This document shows positions 52,207 through 61,302 of a stretch of DNA of 64,000 nt, in pieces. The notes below the pieces were generated by a model that saw nothing but the letters and a program-made list of their open reading frames with translations, had not been told where the DNA came from and ran no database searches. Location of the stretch: NCBI RefSeq assembly GCF_001011115.1, contig NZ_CP008874.1, forward strand, positions 372,001-436,000, given 5' to 3'. Each line of letters starts with the position of its first letter. Positions within the stretch are counted from its first letter, which is position 1. The DNA comes from Halanaeroarchaeum sulfurireducens (GTDB taxonomy: Archaea > Halobacteriota > Halobacteria > Halobacteriales > Halobacteriaceae). The position numbers and the translations under genes are program-made.

Positions 52207-53607
52207 TCACCCATCGATACCGCCCTGTACAATGTCGCTGGGTGTGAACAGTGACACGTCGTCACGTTCCGCAGCCACCTGTTGCAGGCCATCGGAAAAC
52301 CCGGAGCGACAGAAACAACAGTAATGCTCCGTCCGGTCGCTTTCATTGGACGGCGTCCACTGGACCTCGGATGCTGTCCGTTCGAGGTCGGCCAGATCGC
52401 CTTCGGTCATCTCTCGGCTGGTGTACTTGCACTCCCCTGCGACGAGTGTCCCGTCGCTCGCGAGCCCCACGACATCGAGTTCGTGCTGCTTGTGCCACCA
52501 GTAGCCGATGCCATGGTACGTCTTTGGAATCAGCGATGGGAGCACATTCTGACAGACGCGCTCGAACATCGTCCCCATGTAGTCGGTGAAGGTCGGTTCG
52601 ACCATTTGCTCGTAGGCGTCGTCGCCGAGCTGGACGAGTTCTCCCTGCTGGCCGTAGACGTACCGGAACCAGAACCGGAACAGCGGTTCCTTCAGCCGGT
52701 AGCGACTCTTCCGCGTCGAGTTGGGATTGGCGGTCACGGGTATGTCCCGTTCGACGAGCCCGAGACGCCGGAGCTTCGAGAGGTACGAACCCAGCGCGTT
52801 GGAGTCGACACCAGCGAACCCGGCGATCTCGTTTGCCGCGCGTTTCCCGGTCGCGATTGCCCGGAGAATCGTGTAGTACGTCTGTGGCTCGCGGATACCG
52901 AACTCGGTCCGTAAGAGGAACTCCGGTTCGTTGTGGAGGACGCCGTGCTCCGAGAGTACCTGCGACTGGATGTTCTCGGCCAGCGAGCGGGACGGGTCGA
53001 GTGCCTGGAGATAGTACGGCGTCCCGCCGAAGACACTCCAGGCTTGGATGACCCCGTCCGGGTCATCACCGGGATAGAACTGCTGTGCATCCGTGAGATC
53101 GAGTGGTGGCAGGTCGATGGTCGCCGTCCGGCGGCCGTACAGCGGACTGCCACCGCTGAGGACCTTGTCTTCCATGATGCTGATCGACGAGCCGACGAGC
53201 ACGAGTGTCGTGTCCGTCTCTTCGAGACGCGTGTCCCAGACGCGCTGTATCTTCGACGGGAGCGCATCGTCCGATTCGACGAGATAGGGGAACTCGTCCA
53301 GGACGACGATTGCGTCTTCGCGACCGAGTGCCCGGAGCAGGGCTTCCCAGTCGCGCTGGATATCCTCCAGTAGTGGGAATGTCTCGCTGGCCGTGTCGAC
53401 GAAGTTAGCGAGTTGTGCGGACGCGGTCTCTTCGGTTGCCTGCCAGTATATCGCATTCTCCCGGTCTCGAACTGCTTCACGCACGAGAGCACTCTTGCCG
53501 AGTCGTCGTCGTCCGTAGATAACGAGCAGTTCGGCACTGTCGTTCTCGAACCGCGAATTTAGCAATTCGAGTTCGGCATCGCGGTCGACGAAATGCTGGT
53601 TGGTCAT
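52207..53607 (-). CDS. Archaeal AAA ATPase with DUF234-like C-terminal domain
   Basis: A 466-residue protein: an N-terminal STAND/AAA-type ATPase (Walker A YGRRRLGKSALV near residue 31, Walker B IVVLDEFPYL near 98, sensor VGSSISIMED), a winged helix (about 245-300, ...NEIAGFAGVDSNALGSYLSKLRRLGLVER), and a C-terminal DUF234 nuclease-like domain (ELDVVGLASDGTLVAGECKYTSREM with the E-x-K motif). Such ATPases are common in archaeal mobile DNA, and the C-terminus could be a nuclease. The best guess is a defence- or element-linked protein. Confidence 0.88.
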   Translation of the reverse strand: MTNQHFVDRDAELELLNSRFENDSAELLVIYGRRRLGKSALVREAVRDRENAIYWQATEETASAQLANFVDTASETFPLLEDIQRDWEALLRALGREDAIVVLDEFPYLVESDDALPSKIQRVWDTRLEETDTTLVLVGSSISIMEDKVLSGGSPLYGRRTATIDLPPLDLTDAQQFYPGDDPDGVIQAWSVFGGTPYYLQALDPSRSLAENIQSQVLSEHGVLHNEPEFLLRTEFGIREPQTYYTILRAIATGKRAANEIAGFAGVDSNALGSYLSKLRRLGLVERDIPVTANPNSTRKSRYRLKEPLFRFWFRYVYGQQGELVQLGDDAYEQMVEPTFTDYMGTMFERVCQNVLPSLIPKTYHGIGYWWHKQHELDVVGLASDGTLVAGECKYTSREMTEGDLADLERTASEVQWTPSNESDRTEHYCCFCRSGFSDGLQQVAAERDDVSLFTPSDIVQGGIDG

Positions 53608-53784
53608 ACTCTCTGTTCCACCCCAACGAATATTATACTTCCGATTATCTAAATCCTGATTTTACTAATCATGATTTTATAACTCGGGTCGAACAGTACT
53701 GGATCTCGTGGTCGAGAGAACAGTCATGGTATCGACGGCGATCCCACTTCTTACGCGACGCAACCGAGGGAGCGACGCGACCTA

Positions 53785-53955
53785 GTGGTGGGTGCCTTGA
53801 AAGTGGCGCCTCGTCACGAGCGAAGCGAAGTGACGGCGGTTCAATTCGACAAGAGAATCCTGGATGGCGAAACGCACCCGCAACTCACAGGCATGGGAAC
53901 TGTGAGTCTAAAGGAGAGACAGCGCGAGTTCCCCGCCCCACCGTGGGCGGGGGTG
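53785..53955 (+). pseudogene. Probable transposase (TnpB-like) C-terminal fragment
   Basis: An open frame, ...AVQFDKRILDGETHPQLTGMG..., with haloarchaeal codon bias, running into a hairpin (53931-53938 with 53945-53952) like the right end of IS605-type elements. It has no start or catalytic motifs, so it is read as the tail of a decayed TnpB-type gene. The assignment is based on layout and vague resemblance, not on a recognised motif. Confidence 0.3.
53931..53952 (+). other. Hairpin, 8-bp stem
   Basis: ccccgccc (53931-53938) and gggcgggg (53945-53952) with a 6-nt loop, followed by gtgaag. It looks like an IS605-type right-end hairpin. Confidence 0.6.
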
Positions 53956-54179
53956 AAGCGCGTGCGCTCGGCCGCGCCCCGTTTTTAAGTATCGGGACGC
54001 CGTACATCGGATTGGAACCCACGTTATCGGCCTCGCAAAACCCGCGCACCCACTTCGGGGTAAGACGCGGTGCGCCGGGCCTGTGTCGCGCCCCCGTGAA
54101 GGGGCGGACGCCCACGGACACACCCGCCACGGCAGCAACAGACGACCTCTGTTGCGGTGGCACTCTCGGTGTGTTCGGG

Positions 54180-54330
54180 TGTTACTGGTTCCACGCGAGT
54201 CCCTGCCGGGGACGAGCGCGGGCGGAATTAAATTCGCCACCGGTCGTTCCGCTGGCCTCGTGCCAGAGACCACGGCGAAGCCACGGGCCACCGCGCCCGT
54301 GGTACTTCACTGCCGCCTTCATGCATTTGA
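54180..54330 (-). pseudogene. Coding-like fragment of a mobile element
   Basis: On the minus strand a frame reads YFKCMKAAVKYHGRGGPW... to a stop near 54180. It has no recognised domain and no clear start, and it includes a perfect 8-bp hairpin (54281-54302). I interpret it as decayed mobile DNA; the protein is not identified. Confidence 0.25.
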
Positions 54331-54533
54331 AGTATTTTATTACTATTAAGCATCAAGCGGTGAGACGATTCAGTTCTGCAACTGTGATTCGGTACGTGAT
54401 CTTGTGAGGTCATCGACACGGTCTTCGAGTTCGCCTCGCAGATCTTCGATCTCTCCGTCTTCACTTGCAGCCACCCGTACGCAATAATTTGCGGAGGAAT
54501 AGAACTATTACGTTCGAGGGAGTACTATCGCGT

Positions 54534-55079
54534 ATGTCACCCGAAGGGGCGTCCAACGACGAACCCGAGTGGGTAGGGGCGTGGAAGAAGCACGCGTCGG
54601 CGTTCGATCGGGTGAAGTCAGTCACGATGACGCTCTCGGAGCCACAGCCCGCCCCGTGGATCGCCGAGGAGGCTGCTGTCTCCCCGAATACGGCGCGGGA
54701 TCACCTCCACCGACTCATCGATCTCGGCGTCGTAACGGTGACCGAGAACGACGGGACCCGTCGCTACTATCCGGACCCACTGTACACCCGGCTTCGGGAT
54801 GTTCGAGAGTTACTCCGAGGGACGACAAAGCAGGAACTCTCAGAACAGGCCGCTGATTTGAAAAACGACATCGCCGCCTGGGAGACGGAGTACGATGTCT
54901 ACTCGCCTGACGTGTTACGCGAGCGGGCGACTACTGACGACGTTTCCGCCGAGCAAGCGTACGAGTTCGTACGGATTGCGAGCGACTGGGAACTCGCCCG
55001 ATATCGGCTCTCACTCGTGCAGGACGCCATCGAGAACTACGACACTTGGACGTCGGATCCGTCGTCGATCACGGTATGA
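54534..55079 (+). CDS. Winged-helix transcription regulator (DUF7342-like)
   Basis: A 181-residue protein with a winged helix (about 30-90; WIAEEAAVSPNTARDHLHRLIDLGVVTVTEN, then a wing DGTRRYYPDP) and a long helical C-terminal half. It resembles the haloarchaeal DUF7342 family (from recall). The ATG at 54534 is used; the longer frame lacks coding character. Its stop overlaps the partner gene start (ATGA at 55076-55079), so they are translated together. In the tRNA-Phe element. Confidence 0.85.
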   Translation: MSPEGASNDEPEWVGAWKKHASAFDRVKSVTMTLSEPQPAPWIAEEAAVSPNTARDHLHRLIDLGVVTVTENDGTRRYYPDPLYTRLRDVRELLRGTTKQELSEQAADLKNDIAAWETEYDVYSPDVLRERATTDDVSAEQAYEFVRIASDWELARYRLSLVQDAIENYDTWTSDPSSITV

Positions 55080-55654
55080 CGGGCGAACGGGACACGCCAG
55101 AGAATTCACCCGACACCGGCGATCACCGAACCAGCCACTCTTGTTCTGGTTCCCGTGGGGAACGTGTTCGCTCCGATGGCGGTGCGAATTCGGGGCGGGA
55201 TCGTCACCGCATCTTACGCGAGTTACGCGGTGAGTTGGTGCGACATCCCGCTGTTCGATCCGTCGAAGGGGAACCGCCGGACGGGTACCGGGAACTACGA
55301 GCCGCCCTCAACCCGTCGTGGTTCGGTCGCGGTACAGAGACGGCGTCGCTCCGGGTAACGTGGATCCCGGATCCGACACCCGGCCCCGAAGCATCCGACC
55401 GCGCGAATGACACTTGGATGCGAACCCCGATTCGTGCGTACTACATCCTCCATTACAGCGAACCGGACGGGCTCGACTGCGGGTTCCACTGTGAACCGAA
55501 TCCGCACGTGGATGGGTTGCTCCACTACCAGAAACGGGAGGACGCGAACGACGCGTACACGTACAAACTAGTCTCGTTCGGCGCACGCTCAGTCACCGGA
55601 CTTCTGTGGGAGATGATGGACGCGCTCGGCGATCGGCTGGACGACATCGATTGA
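55076..55654 (+). CDS. Hypothetical partner of the winged-helix regulator
   Basis: A 192-residue soluble protein, with a disordered, charged N-terminus (about 1-45) and a mixed alpha/beta domain (about 46-192) containing IRAYYILHYSEPDGLDCGFHCEPNPHVDGLLHYQKR. No known family or catalytic motif. It is coupled to the regulator gene by a 4-bp overlap, a layout typical of toxin-antitoxin or regulator-effector pairs, which is only a hint. It ends 111 bp before tRNA-Phe. Confidence 0.75.
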   Translation: MTGERDTPENSPDTGDHRTSHSCSGSRGERVRSDGGANSGRDRHRILRELRGELVRHPAVRSVEGEPPDGYRELRAALNPSWFGRGTETASLRVTWIPDPTPGPEASDRANDTWMRTPIRAYYILHYSEPDGLDCGFHCEPNPHVDGLLHYQKREDANDAYTYKLVSFGARSVTGLLWEMMDALGDRLDDID

Positions 55655-55764
55655 GAGACAAAGAGATTCGTTCACCAGAACACCGTGATTCGAGAGGGTG
55701 GAGTAACCGGTTAGCATTTACTGCGCGTACGCTACGCTCGCCGGCATTTGAACTGTGAGTATAA

Positions 55765-55838
55765 TGCCGCCTCCCGGATTTGAACCGGGGACAGCTCGAT
55801 CTTCAGTCGAGTGCTCTCCCAGTCTGAGCTAAGGCGGC
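55765..55838 (-). tRNA. tRNA-Phe (anticodon GAA)
   Basis: A complete tRNA on the minus strand. The acceptor stem is GCCGCCT/AGGCGGC, the anticodon arm CTCGA-CTGAAGA-TCGAG gives the anticodon GAA, and the T arm contains GGTTCAAATCC. The discriminator is A; no CCA is encoded. Its 3' end is the attachment site of the element to its left. Confidence 0.97.
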
Positions 55839-55978
55839 GCATCCCGACGGACGCCCAGGACGGTCAAAAGGATTTCGAATCACTGGACGGCCACGTCCCT
55901 GGGCGATTTTGTGCGAACCGCCACATTCAGAAAATTCGCCGTCCGCGGTCGTCGGACCGCCGAGAATCGAACCCGCCG

Positions 55979-57343
55979 CTACAGCGACGCCAGATACTCG
56001 GCGAACGGTCCCTGGAGGAACTCGATGTACCCGGTGATCCCCAGGTACAGCGAGATCAGCAACACCACGACGACGGGGATCCTGACCATCCAGATCCAGA
56101 GGGTGCCCAGGGCGCCAAGGTCGCCGATACCCTTCTGGAGTTCCTCGACCGCCTGGTCGGCGTTGACCCATGTGATCGAGATCATGAGCAAGACTCCACC
56201 GAGGACCAGGAGGATCTGGGCGGCGAAGATGTCGTAGAGGTCCACGAATACCAGGTCGGTGGTCACCGGGGCGCCGAGCAGGAAGATCGCGATTCCGGCA
56301 ACGCTGGTCGCCTTTATCCGGTCGATCTGGAACTCGTCGATAGCGTAGGAGACGACGACCTCGATCAGGCTGATCGCCGAGGAGAGGGCCGCGATGAACA
56401 CGGTCAGGAAGAACAGGAAGCCGACCCCGCGGCCGAATGGTAGGTCCCCGAGAGCACTCGCGATGCTGACGAAGAGTGCGCCCGGGCCCGAGGTCGCCGG
56501 ATCGATTCCGGCCGTGAACAGGATCGGAAAGACGATCAACCCGGTGATTATCGAGATGCCGGTGTTGAGAGCAACGATGCTCACCCCGTCAAGGGCAAGG
56601 TTCTCGTCCGAGTCGAGATACGAAGCGTAGGTGATCATCACGCCCATCCCGAGCGAGAGGGTGAAAAAGCCTTGGCCGGCTGCGGCCGGGACGAGGCTCT
56701 TCCAGTTCGCGAGAATGTACCCGAGATCCGGTGAGAGGTAGTACGCGTAGGCCTGACCCGCGCCGCCCAGCGTGAAGGCGTACACGGCCAGAATACCGAA
56801 AATGAGGAAGATAGCTGGGACCATTACCTTGACCGCCAACTCGATCCCCTGCTTGACGCCCACGGCGACGACGCCAATGACGATTGCCATGAAGATGGCG
56901 TGGAAGAGCAGCGTGTCCATCCCGGTCGAGATTTGGCCGAAGTACTGCTGGGCCACAGGGGCGCCCTCGGCGGTCGTTCCGACGTACCCGCCGGTGAAGC
57001 TCCCGACGACGTATCTGAGGACCCACCCGCCGATCACGCTGTAGTACGACAGGATGACGAACCCGATGAAGACGAACAGCCCACCGAGATACGACCACAT
57101 CCCACCGGCGAACTCGCGGATGCCGCCGACGGCGTTCAGTTCCGTTTTCCGTCCGACAACGAACTCTGCGAGCATCGCCGGGAAGCCGATCAACAGGACG
57201 AACGCCAGGTACATTACCATGAAGGCTGCACCGCCTTCCTGGCTTACCTGAAATGGGAATCGCCAGATGTTGCCCAGTCCGATTGCACTTCCGACTGCCG
57301 CGAGGATGAACCCAATCCGGGTCCCCCAGGTTTCACGTGCCAT
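55979..57343 (-). CDS. Sodium-dependent transporter (NSS/SNF family)
   Basis: A 454-residue NSS transporter with about 11-12 helices. The N-terminal signature WGTRIGFILAAVGSAIGLGNIWRFPF marks the LeuT fold's sodium and substrate site. It carries amino acids or related compounds with sodium; substrate cannot be read. A TATA-like element (57368-57379, minus strand) about 30 bp upstream of the ATG supports a leaderless transcript. Divergent from the PurM-like gene. Confidence 0.94.
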   Translation of the reverse strand: MARETWGTRIGFILAAVGSAIGLGNIWRFPFQVSQEGGAAFMVMYLAFVLLIGFPAMLAEFVVGRKTELNAVGGIREFAGGMWSYLGGLFVFIGFVILSYYSVIGGWVLRYVVGSFTGGYVGTTAEGAPVAQQYFGQISTGMDTLLFHAIFMAIVIGVVAVGVKQGIELAVKVMVPAIFLIFGILAVYAFTLGGAGQAYAYYLSPDLGYILANWKSLVPAAAGQGFFTLSLGMGVMITYASYLDSDENLALDGVSIVALNTGISIITGLIVFPILFTAGIDPATSGPGALFVSIASALGDLPFGRGVGFLFFLTVFIAALSSAISLIEVVVSYAIDEFQIDRIKATSVAGIAIFLLGAPVTTDLVFVDLYDIFAAQILLVLGGVLLMISITWVNADQAVEELQKGIGDLGALGTLWIWMVRIPVVVVLLISLYLGITGYIEFLQGPFAEYLASL

Positions 57344-57510
57344 GTTCGTATGTGTTCGCAGGCAACACCCTATTAAATGTTACCTTCGAGCAAGAATTCT
57401 CGGTCCTGACGGGATCGATTGGGGATTGCGTGGGTGGGATTTTCATTGGTTCCGGTGCGACTTCGCCAGTAAATCGCCCAACTCAAGGGGGTACGCCGTC
57501 AGGGCACCGT

Positions 57511-58527
57511 ATGGATCCCGGGAAAGTGGACCGAGCGTTCTTCGAGGAATTTATCGGGCCGCGTCTCGGGGCGGACCGGGCGGACGTCCGTCTCGGACCG
57601 ACCCATGGCGCGGACTTCGGCGTTATCGACGTCGGCGAGCGGTGCGTCGCCCTCGCGACCGATCCCCTGTTCGTCCTCCGCGATCTGGGCCTCGAACGGG
57701 CCGCCTGGTTTGCCTTTCATATCGTCGTGAGCGACGTGGCGCTGTCCGGCATCCCCCCGACCCACCTCAGCGTGGATTTCAATCTCCCACCCGATACCGA
57801 CGAAGAGACGTTCGGGGAGATCTGGTCGGTCTTCGACCGTGAGGCTCGAATCCTCGGAATCGACATCGTCACCGGGCACACGGGCGCGTACGCGGGTACA
57901 GCGTTCCCGACCGTCGGCGGCGCCACGGCGATTGCGGTCGGCGACCCAGCGGATCTCGTGGTTCCGACCGGTGCGTCTCCGGGCGACCGGCTCGTCGTCA
58001 CGAAGGGGCCGGCCATCGAAACCACCGGCGTGCTCGCGACGGTCTTCGGTGACGCCATCGACCTCCCGGACGGTGTCGTGGCCGCCGCCCGCGAACGATT
58101 CGATGAGACCTCACCGGTCAGGGACGCGCTTACGGCCGCCGCGGCCGGCCCGGTCACCGCCATGCACGACGCGACCGAGGGCGGCGTCGAGAACGCCCTC
58201 GTGGAACTGGCCAGCGCGAGCGGCGTCGGACTGCGGGTCGAGCGCGAACGCATCCCCGTTGGCCCCGGCGTCGCGGCCCTCTGTGAGTACTTCGACGTCG
58301 ATCCCTGGATCGCGAGCAGCGAGGGGACCGTCCTGCTGACCGTCGAACCGGACGGCGTCGAGGACGTGCTCGGCGCCCTCGACAGGGAAGGAATCCGGGC
58401 CGAGGAGGTCGGCGAGGTAACCGAAGGAGCGGACGTCATCGTCGATGGAGACCGCGTCGACGCTCCCGAACAGGACCCGTTCTGGCCGGCCTACGAGCGC
58501 GCTCGCGAGCGGGTGGGCGTCCAGTAG
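57511..58527 (+). CDS. AIR synthase (PurM/HypE-like) family protein
   Basis: A 338-residue PurM-superfamily protein (HypE, ThiL, SelD relatives): an N-terminal ATP-binding half (DFGVIDVGERCVALATDPL, HIVVSDVALSGIPPTHLSVDFNLP) and a C-terminal half with AMHDATEGGVENALVELA. Such enzymes phosphorylate or dehydrate substrates with ATP. It lacks the HypE C-terminal Cys. The ATG at 57511 gives a normal start. Substrate unknown. It precedes mutS by 42 bp. Confidence 0.87.
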   Translation: MDPGKVDRAFFEEFIGPRLGADRADVRLGPTHGADFGVIDVGERCVALATDPLFVLRDLGLERAAWFAFHIVVSDVALSGIPPTHLSVDFNLPPDTDEETFGEIWSVFDREARILGIDIVTGHTGAYAGTAFPTVGGATAIAVGDPADLVVPTGASPGDRLVVTKGPAIETTGVLATVFGDAIDLPDGVVAAARERFDETSPVRDALTAAAAGPVTAMHDATEGGVENALVELASASGVGLRVERERIPVGPGVAALCEYFDVDPWIASSEGTVLLTVEPDGVEDVLGALDREGIRAEEVGEVTEGADVIVDGDRVDAPEQDPFWPAYERARERVGVQ

Positions 58528-58542
58528 CGCGCAGAACACAGG

Positions 58543-58552
58543 GATTTTATCC
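58543..58552 (+). promoter_or_regulatory. TATA box supporting a GTG start for mutS
   Basis: gattttatcc at about 22-27 bp before the GTG at 58570. A leaderless transcript would start at that codon. Confidence 0.5.
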
Positions 58553-58569
58553 GCTGGTGGCCTGCACGC

Positions 58570-61302
58570 GTGTATGTCACGATCGACGGGCCGGCGAACC
58601 GGGGGGTGGGCGCCGTGACCGGCATCGTCGACGAATTCCTCTCGTTGAAAGCCGATACGGAGGCCGACCTCCTCGCGATGCAGGTCGGCGACTTCTACGA
58701 GTTCTTCGACGAGGACGCCGAGACCGTCGCCGACGAACTCGACCTCCAGGTCTCGACGAAGTCGAGTCACGGCTCCTCGTATCCGATGGCGGGCGTCCCG
58801 GTCTCGGAACTCACCCCGTACCTCAAGGCGCTCGTCGAGCGGGGGTACCGCGTCGCCGTCGCCGACCAACACGAGACCGACGATGGACACGAACGCGAGG
58901 TCACCCGTGTCGTCACCCCGGGGACACTCCTCGAGACGACGGACGCGAGCGCCCAGTACCTCGCGGCGGTCGTCCGTGACGACGAGTCCGCGTGGGGACT
59001 GGCCTTCGTCGACGTGACGACGGGCCGATTCCACGTCACGCAGGTCGCCGCCAGCGCTGACGCGTACACGGAACTCTATCGCTTCGACCCGGTCGAGGTG
59101 CTTCCCGGGCCGTCGGTTCGCGACGAGGACGAGGCCGTCGCGACGCTCCGCTCGCGAACCGACGCGACCGTAACTCCCCACGAGGCGAACGCCTTCGCCC
59201 CGGGGGCCGCGACGCACCGGCTGAAAGAACAGTTTGGCGAGGAGGCCCTCCACAGTCTCGGGATCGAACCGGGCAGCCCCGCCGTGCGCGCCGCGGGCGC
59301 GGCCCTCGATTACGTCGCCGAGACCGGGCTCGGCGTCGCGCGGTCCGTCACCCGTCTGCAGCCCTATCGAGCCGACGACCACGTCGAACTCGACGCGACG
59401 ACACAGCGCAACCTCGAACTCACGGAGACGATGCAGGGTGACCGCTCAGGGTCGCTCTTTGCCACCCTCGATCACACGGTCACCAGCGCCGGCGGCCGCC
59501 TCCTCCGGGAGTGGCTCCAGCGACCGCGGCGATCCGTCGAGGAGATCGAGTCCCGACAGGAGGCCGTCGCGGCGTTCACGCAGGCGGCCCTGGCCCGCGA
59601 CGCCATCAGCGATACCCTCTCGAACACGTACGACCTCGAACGACTCGCCAGCAAGATCGCCCACGGGAGCGCCGACGCCCACGACCTGTTGGCCGTGCGG
59701 GACACCCTCGAGGCGATCCCGACGCTGGCCGATGCCGTCGAATCCACACCCGGCCTCGCCGACTCCCCGGTCGCGGACATCGTGAACCGGGCCGACCGCG
59801 AGACGCTGGGCGAGGTTCGCGAGGAACTGGCCGACGCGATCGTCGCGGATCCGCCGAAGACCCTCACACAGGGCGGTCTCTTCCAGCGTGGCTACGACGA
59901 CGACCTCGACGACCTCATCGCGGGATACGAGGAGGCCATGGAGTGGATCGAGGCTCTCGAACCAGGGGAAAAGTCCCGTCTCGGCGTCACTCACCTCCAG
60001 GTCGATCGCAACAAGACCGATGGCTATTACATCCAGATCGGCAAATCCGAGGCCGAGAAGGCGCCCGAGGAGTATCGCGAGATCAAGACGCTGAAGAACT
60101 CCAAACGGTTCACGACCGACGAACTCGACGAGCGCGAGCGGCGCATCCTCCGCATCGAAGACGAGCGGGCCGACCTCGAGTACGACCTCTTCGAGGAATT
60201 CCGGGACCGGCTGGCCGACGTCGCCGACGTCCTCCAGGCGGCGGGGCGAACCCTCGCCGAACTCGACGCGCTCGCCAGCCTCGGACTGCACGCCGTCGAA
60301 AACGACTGGACGCGCCCCACCGTCACCGGGGGCGACGGACTCGACGTGGAGGCCGGTCGGCACCCGGTCGTCGAACAGACCACCGAGTTCGTCCCGAACG
60401 ACGCGCGCTTCGAGTCGGGCCGGCGGTTTCTCATCGTCACCGGGCCCAACATGTCCGGAAAATCGACGTTCCTCCGCCAGACGGCGCTGATAGTGCTCCT
60501 GGCGCAGATCGGCAGCTACGTTCCGGCCCGCTCCGCGCGGATCGGGACCGTCGACGGCATCTTCACCCGCGTGGGCGCCCTCGACGAACTCGCACAGGGG
60601 CGTTCGACGTTCATGGTCGAGATGCAGGAACTCTCGAACATCCTCCACTCGGCGAGCGAGGACTCCCTGGTCATCCTCGACGAAGTCGGCCGTGGCACCG
60701 CCACGTACGACGGGATCTCCATCGCCTGGGCCGCGACCGAGTATCTCCACAACGAGGTGCGCGCGAAGACGCTGTTCGCGACTCATTATCACGAACTCAC
60801 GCGACTCGCAGACCACCTCGACGACGTCGCCAACGTCCACATCGCGGCGGACGAACGCGACGGGGACGTCACCTTCCTCCGGACCGTCCGCGAGGGGCCG
60901 ACCGACCGGAGCTACGGCATCCACGTCGCCGACCTCGCGGGCGTCCCCGATCCCGTCGTCGATCGGGCGTCGAACGTCCTCGATACCCTCCGGGCGGACA
61001 ACGCCATCGAGGCGAAAGGCAGCGGACGGACCGAACCGGTGCAGGCGGTCTTCGACCTCGGCTCGGGTGAGTTCACGGCGAACGGGGCGGGCGACGACCG
61101 TGGGGCCGATTCCGACCGCGACCCGGACCGCGAGGCCGATTCCGACCGCGACCCGGACCGTGGGGCCGATTCCGACCGCGAGGCCAACCCCGACCCGGAC
61201 CGCGAGGCCATCGTCGAGGACCTGGCCGATCTCCCGCTCAATGAACTCACGCCAATCGAGGTCCTCTCGCGGGTTCAGGACATGCAAGAGCGACTCCAAT
61301 GA
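58570..61302 (+). CDS. mutS: DNA mismatch repair protein MutS
   Basis: A 910-residue MutS1. The mismatch-binding N-domain has the FYEFF motif (QVGDFYEFFDEDAETV); the ATPase has Walker A TGPNMSGKST, Walker B VILDEVGRG and a C-terminal HTH. The start at GTG 58570 is favoured by the TATA box; GTG at 58615 would remove 15 residues that are not conserved. Between the ATPase and the C-terminal helix is an acidic insertion (about residues 843-880) from three 30-bp repeats. It is translationally coupled to mutL. Confidence 0.96.
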   Translation: MYVTIDGPANRGVGAVTGIVDEFLSLKADTEADLLAMQVGDFYEFFDEDAETVADELDLQVSTKSSHGSSYPMAGVPVSELTPYLKALVERGYRVAVADQHETDDGHEREVTRVVTPGTLLETTDASAQYLAAVVRDDESAWGLAFVDVTTGRFHVTQVAASADAYTELYRFDPVEVLPGPSVRDEDEAVATLRSRTDATVTPHEANAFAPGAATHRLKEQFGEEALHSLGIEPGSPAVRAAGAALDYVAETGLGVARSVTRLQPYRADDHVELDATTQRNLELTETMQGDRSGSLFATLDHTVTSAGGRLLREWLQRPRRSVEEIESRQEAVAAFTQAALARDAISDTLSNTYDLERLASKIAHGSADAHDLLAVRDTLEAIPTLADAVESTPGLADSPVADIVNRADRETLGEVREELADAIVADPPKTLTQGGLFQRGYDDDLDDLIAGYEEAMEWIEALEPGEKSRLGVTHLQVDRNKTDGYYIQIGKSEAEKAPEEYREIKTLKNSKRFTTDELDERERRILRIEDERADLEYDLFEEFRDRLADVADVLQAAGRTLAELDALASLGLHAVENDWTRPTVTGGDGLDVEAGRHPVVEQTTEFVPNDARFESGRRFLIVTGPNMSGKSTFLRQTALIVLLAQIGSYVPARSARIGTVDGIFTRVGALDELAQGRSTFMVEMQELSNILHSASEDSLVILDEVGRGTATYDGISIAWAATEYLHNEVRAKTLFATHYHELTRLADHLDDVANVHIAADERDGDVTFLRTVREGPTDRSYGIHVADLAGVPDPVVDRASNVLDTLRADNAIEAKGSGRTEPVQAVFDLGSGEFTANGAGDDRGADSDRDPDREADSDRDPDRGADSDREANPDPDREAIVEDLADLPLNELTPIEVLSRVQDMQERLQ
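61096..61185 (+). repeat. 30-bp tandem repeat inside mutS
   Basis: Three near-identical copies at 61096-61125, 61126-61155 and 61156-61185, encoding an Asp/Arg-rich linker. The unit is in frame, so copy number can change without disrupting mutS. Confidence 0.85.

Larger units (their letters stand above)
53608..54533. other. Gene-free stretch with mobile-element debris
   Basis: No intact gene. It contains a fragment-like open frame (53785-53988), a perfect 8-bp hairpin at 53931-53952, the remnant at 53990-54330 and another 8-bp hairpin at 54281-54302. Upstream of the ATPase start is AT-rich (53620-53690), which should hold its promoter. Confidence 0.6.
52077..55764. mobile_element. Putative remnant of an element integrated at tRNA-Phe
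   Basis: About 3.7 kb between a partial copy of the tRNA-Phe 3' end and the intact tRNA. It carries a DUF234-type ATPase, mobile-element debris and an HTH/partner pair. No integrase or replication gene is visible, so it is defective or relied on another element. Confidence 0.65.

Noticed and set aside
52207-55654. A complete defence island
   Set aside because: Only an ATPase and one uncharacterised gene pair are present; no recognised restriction, CRISPR or BREX component is seen.
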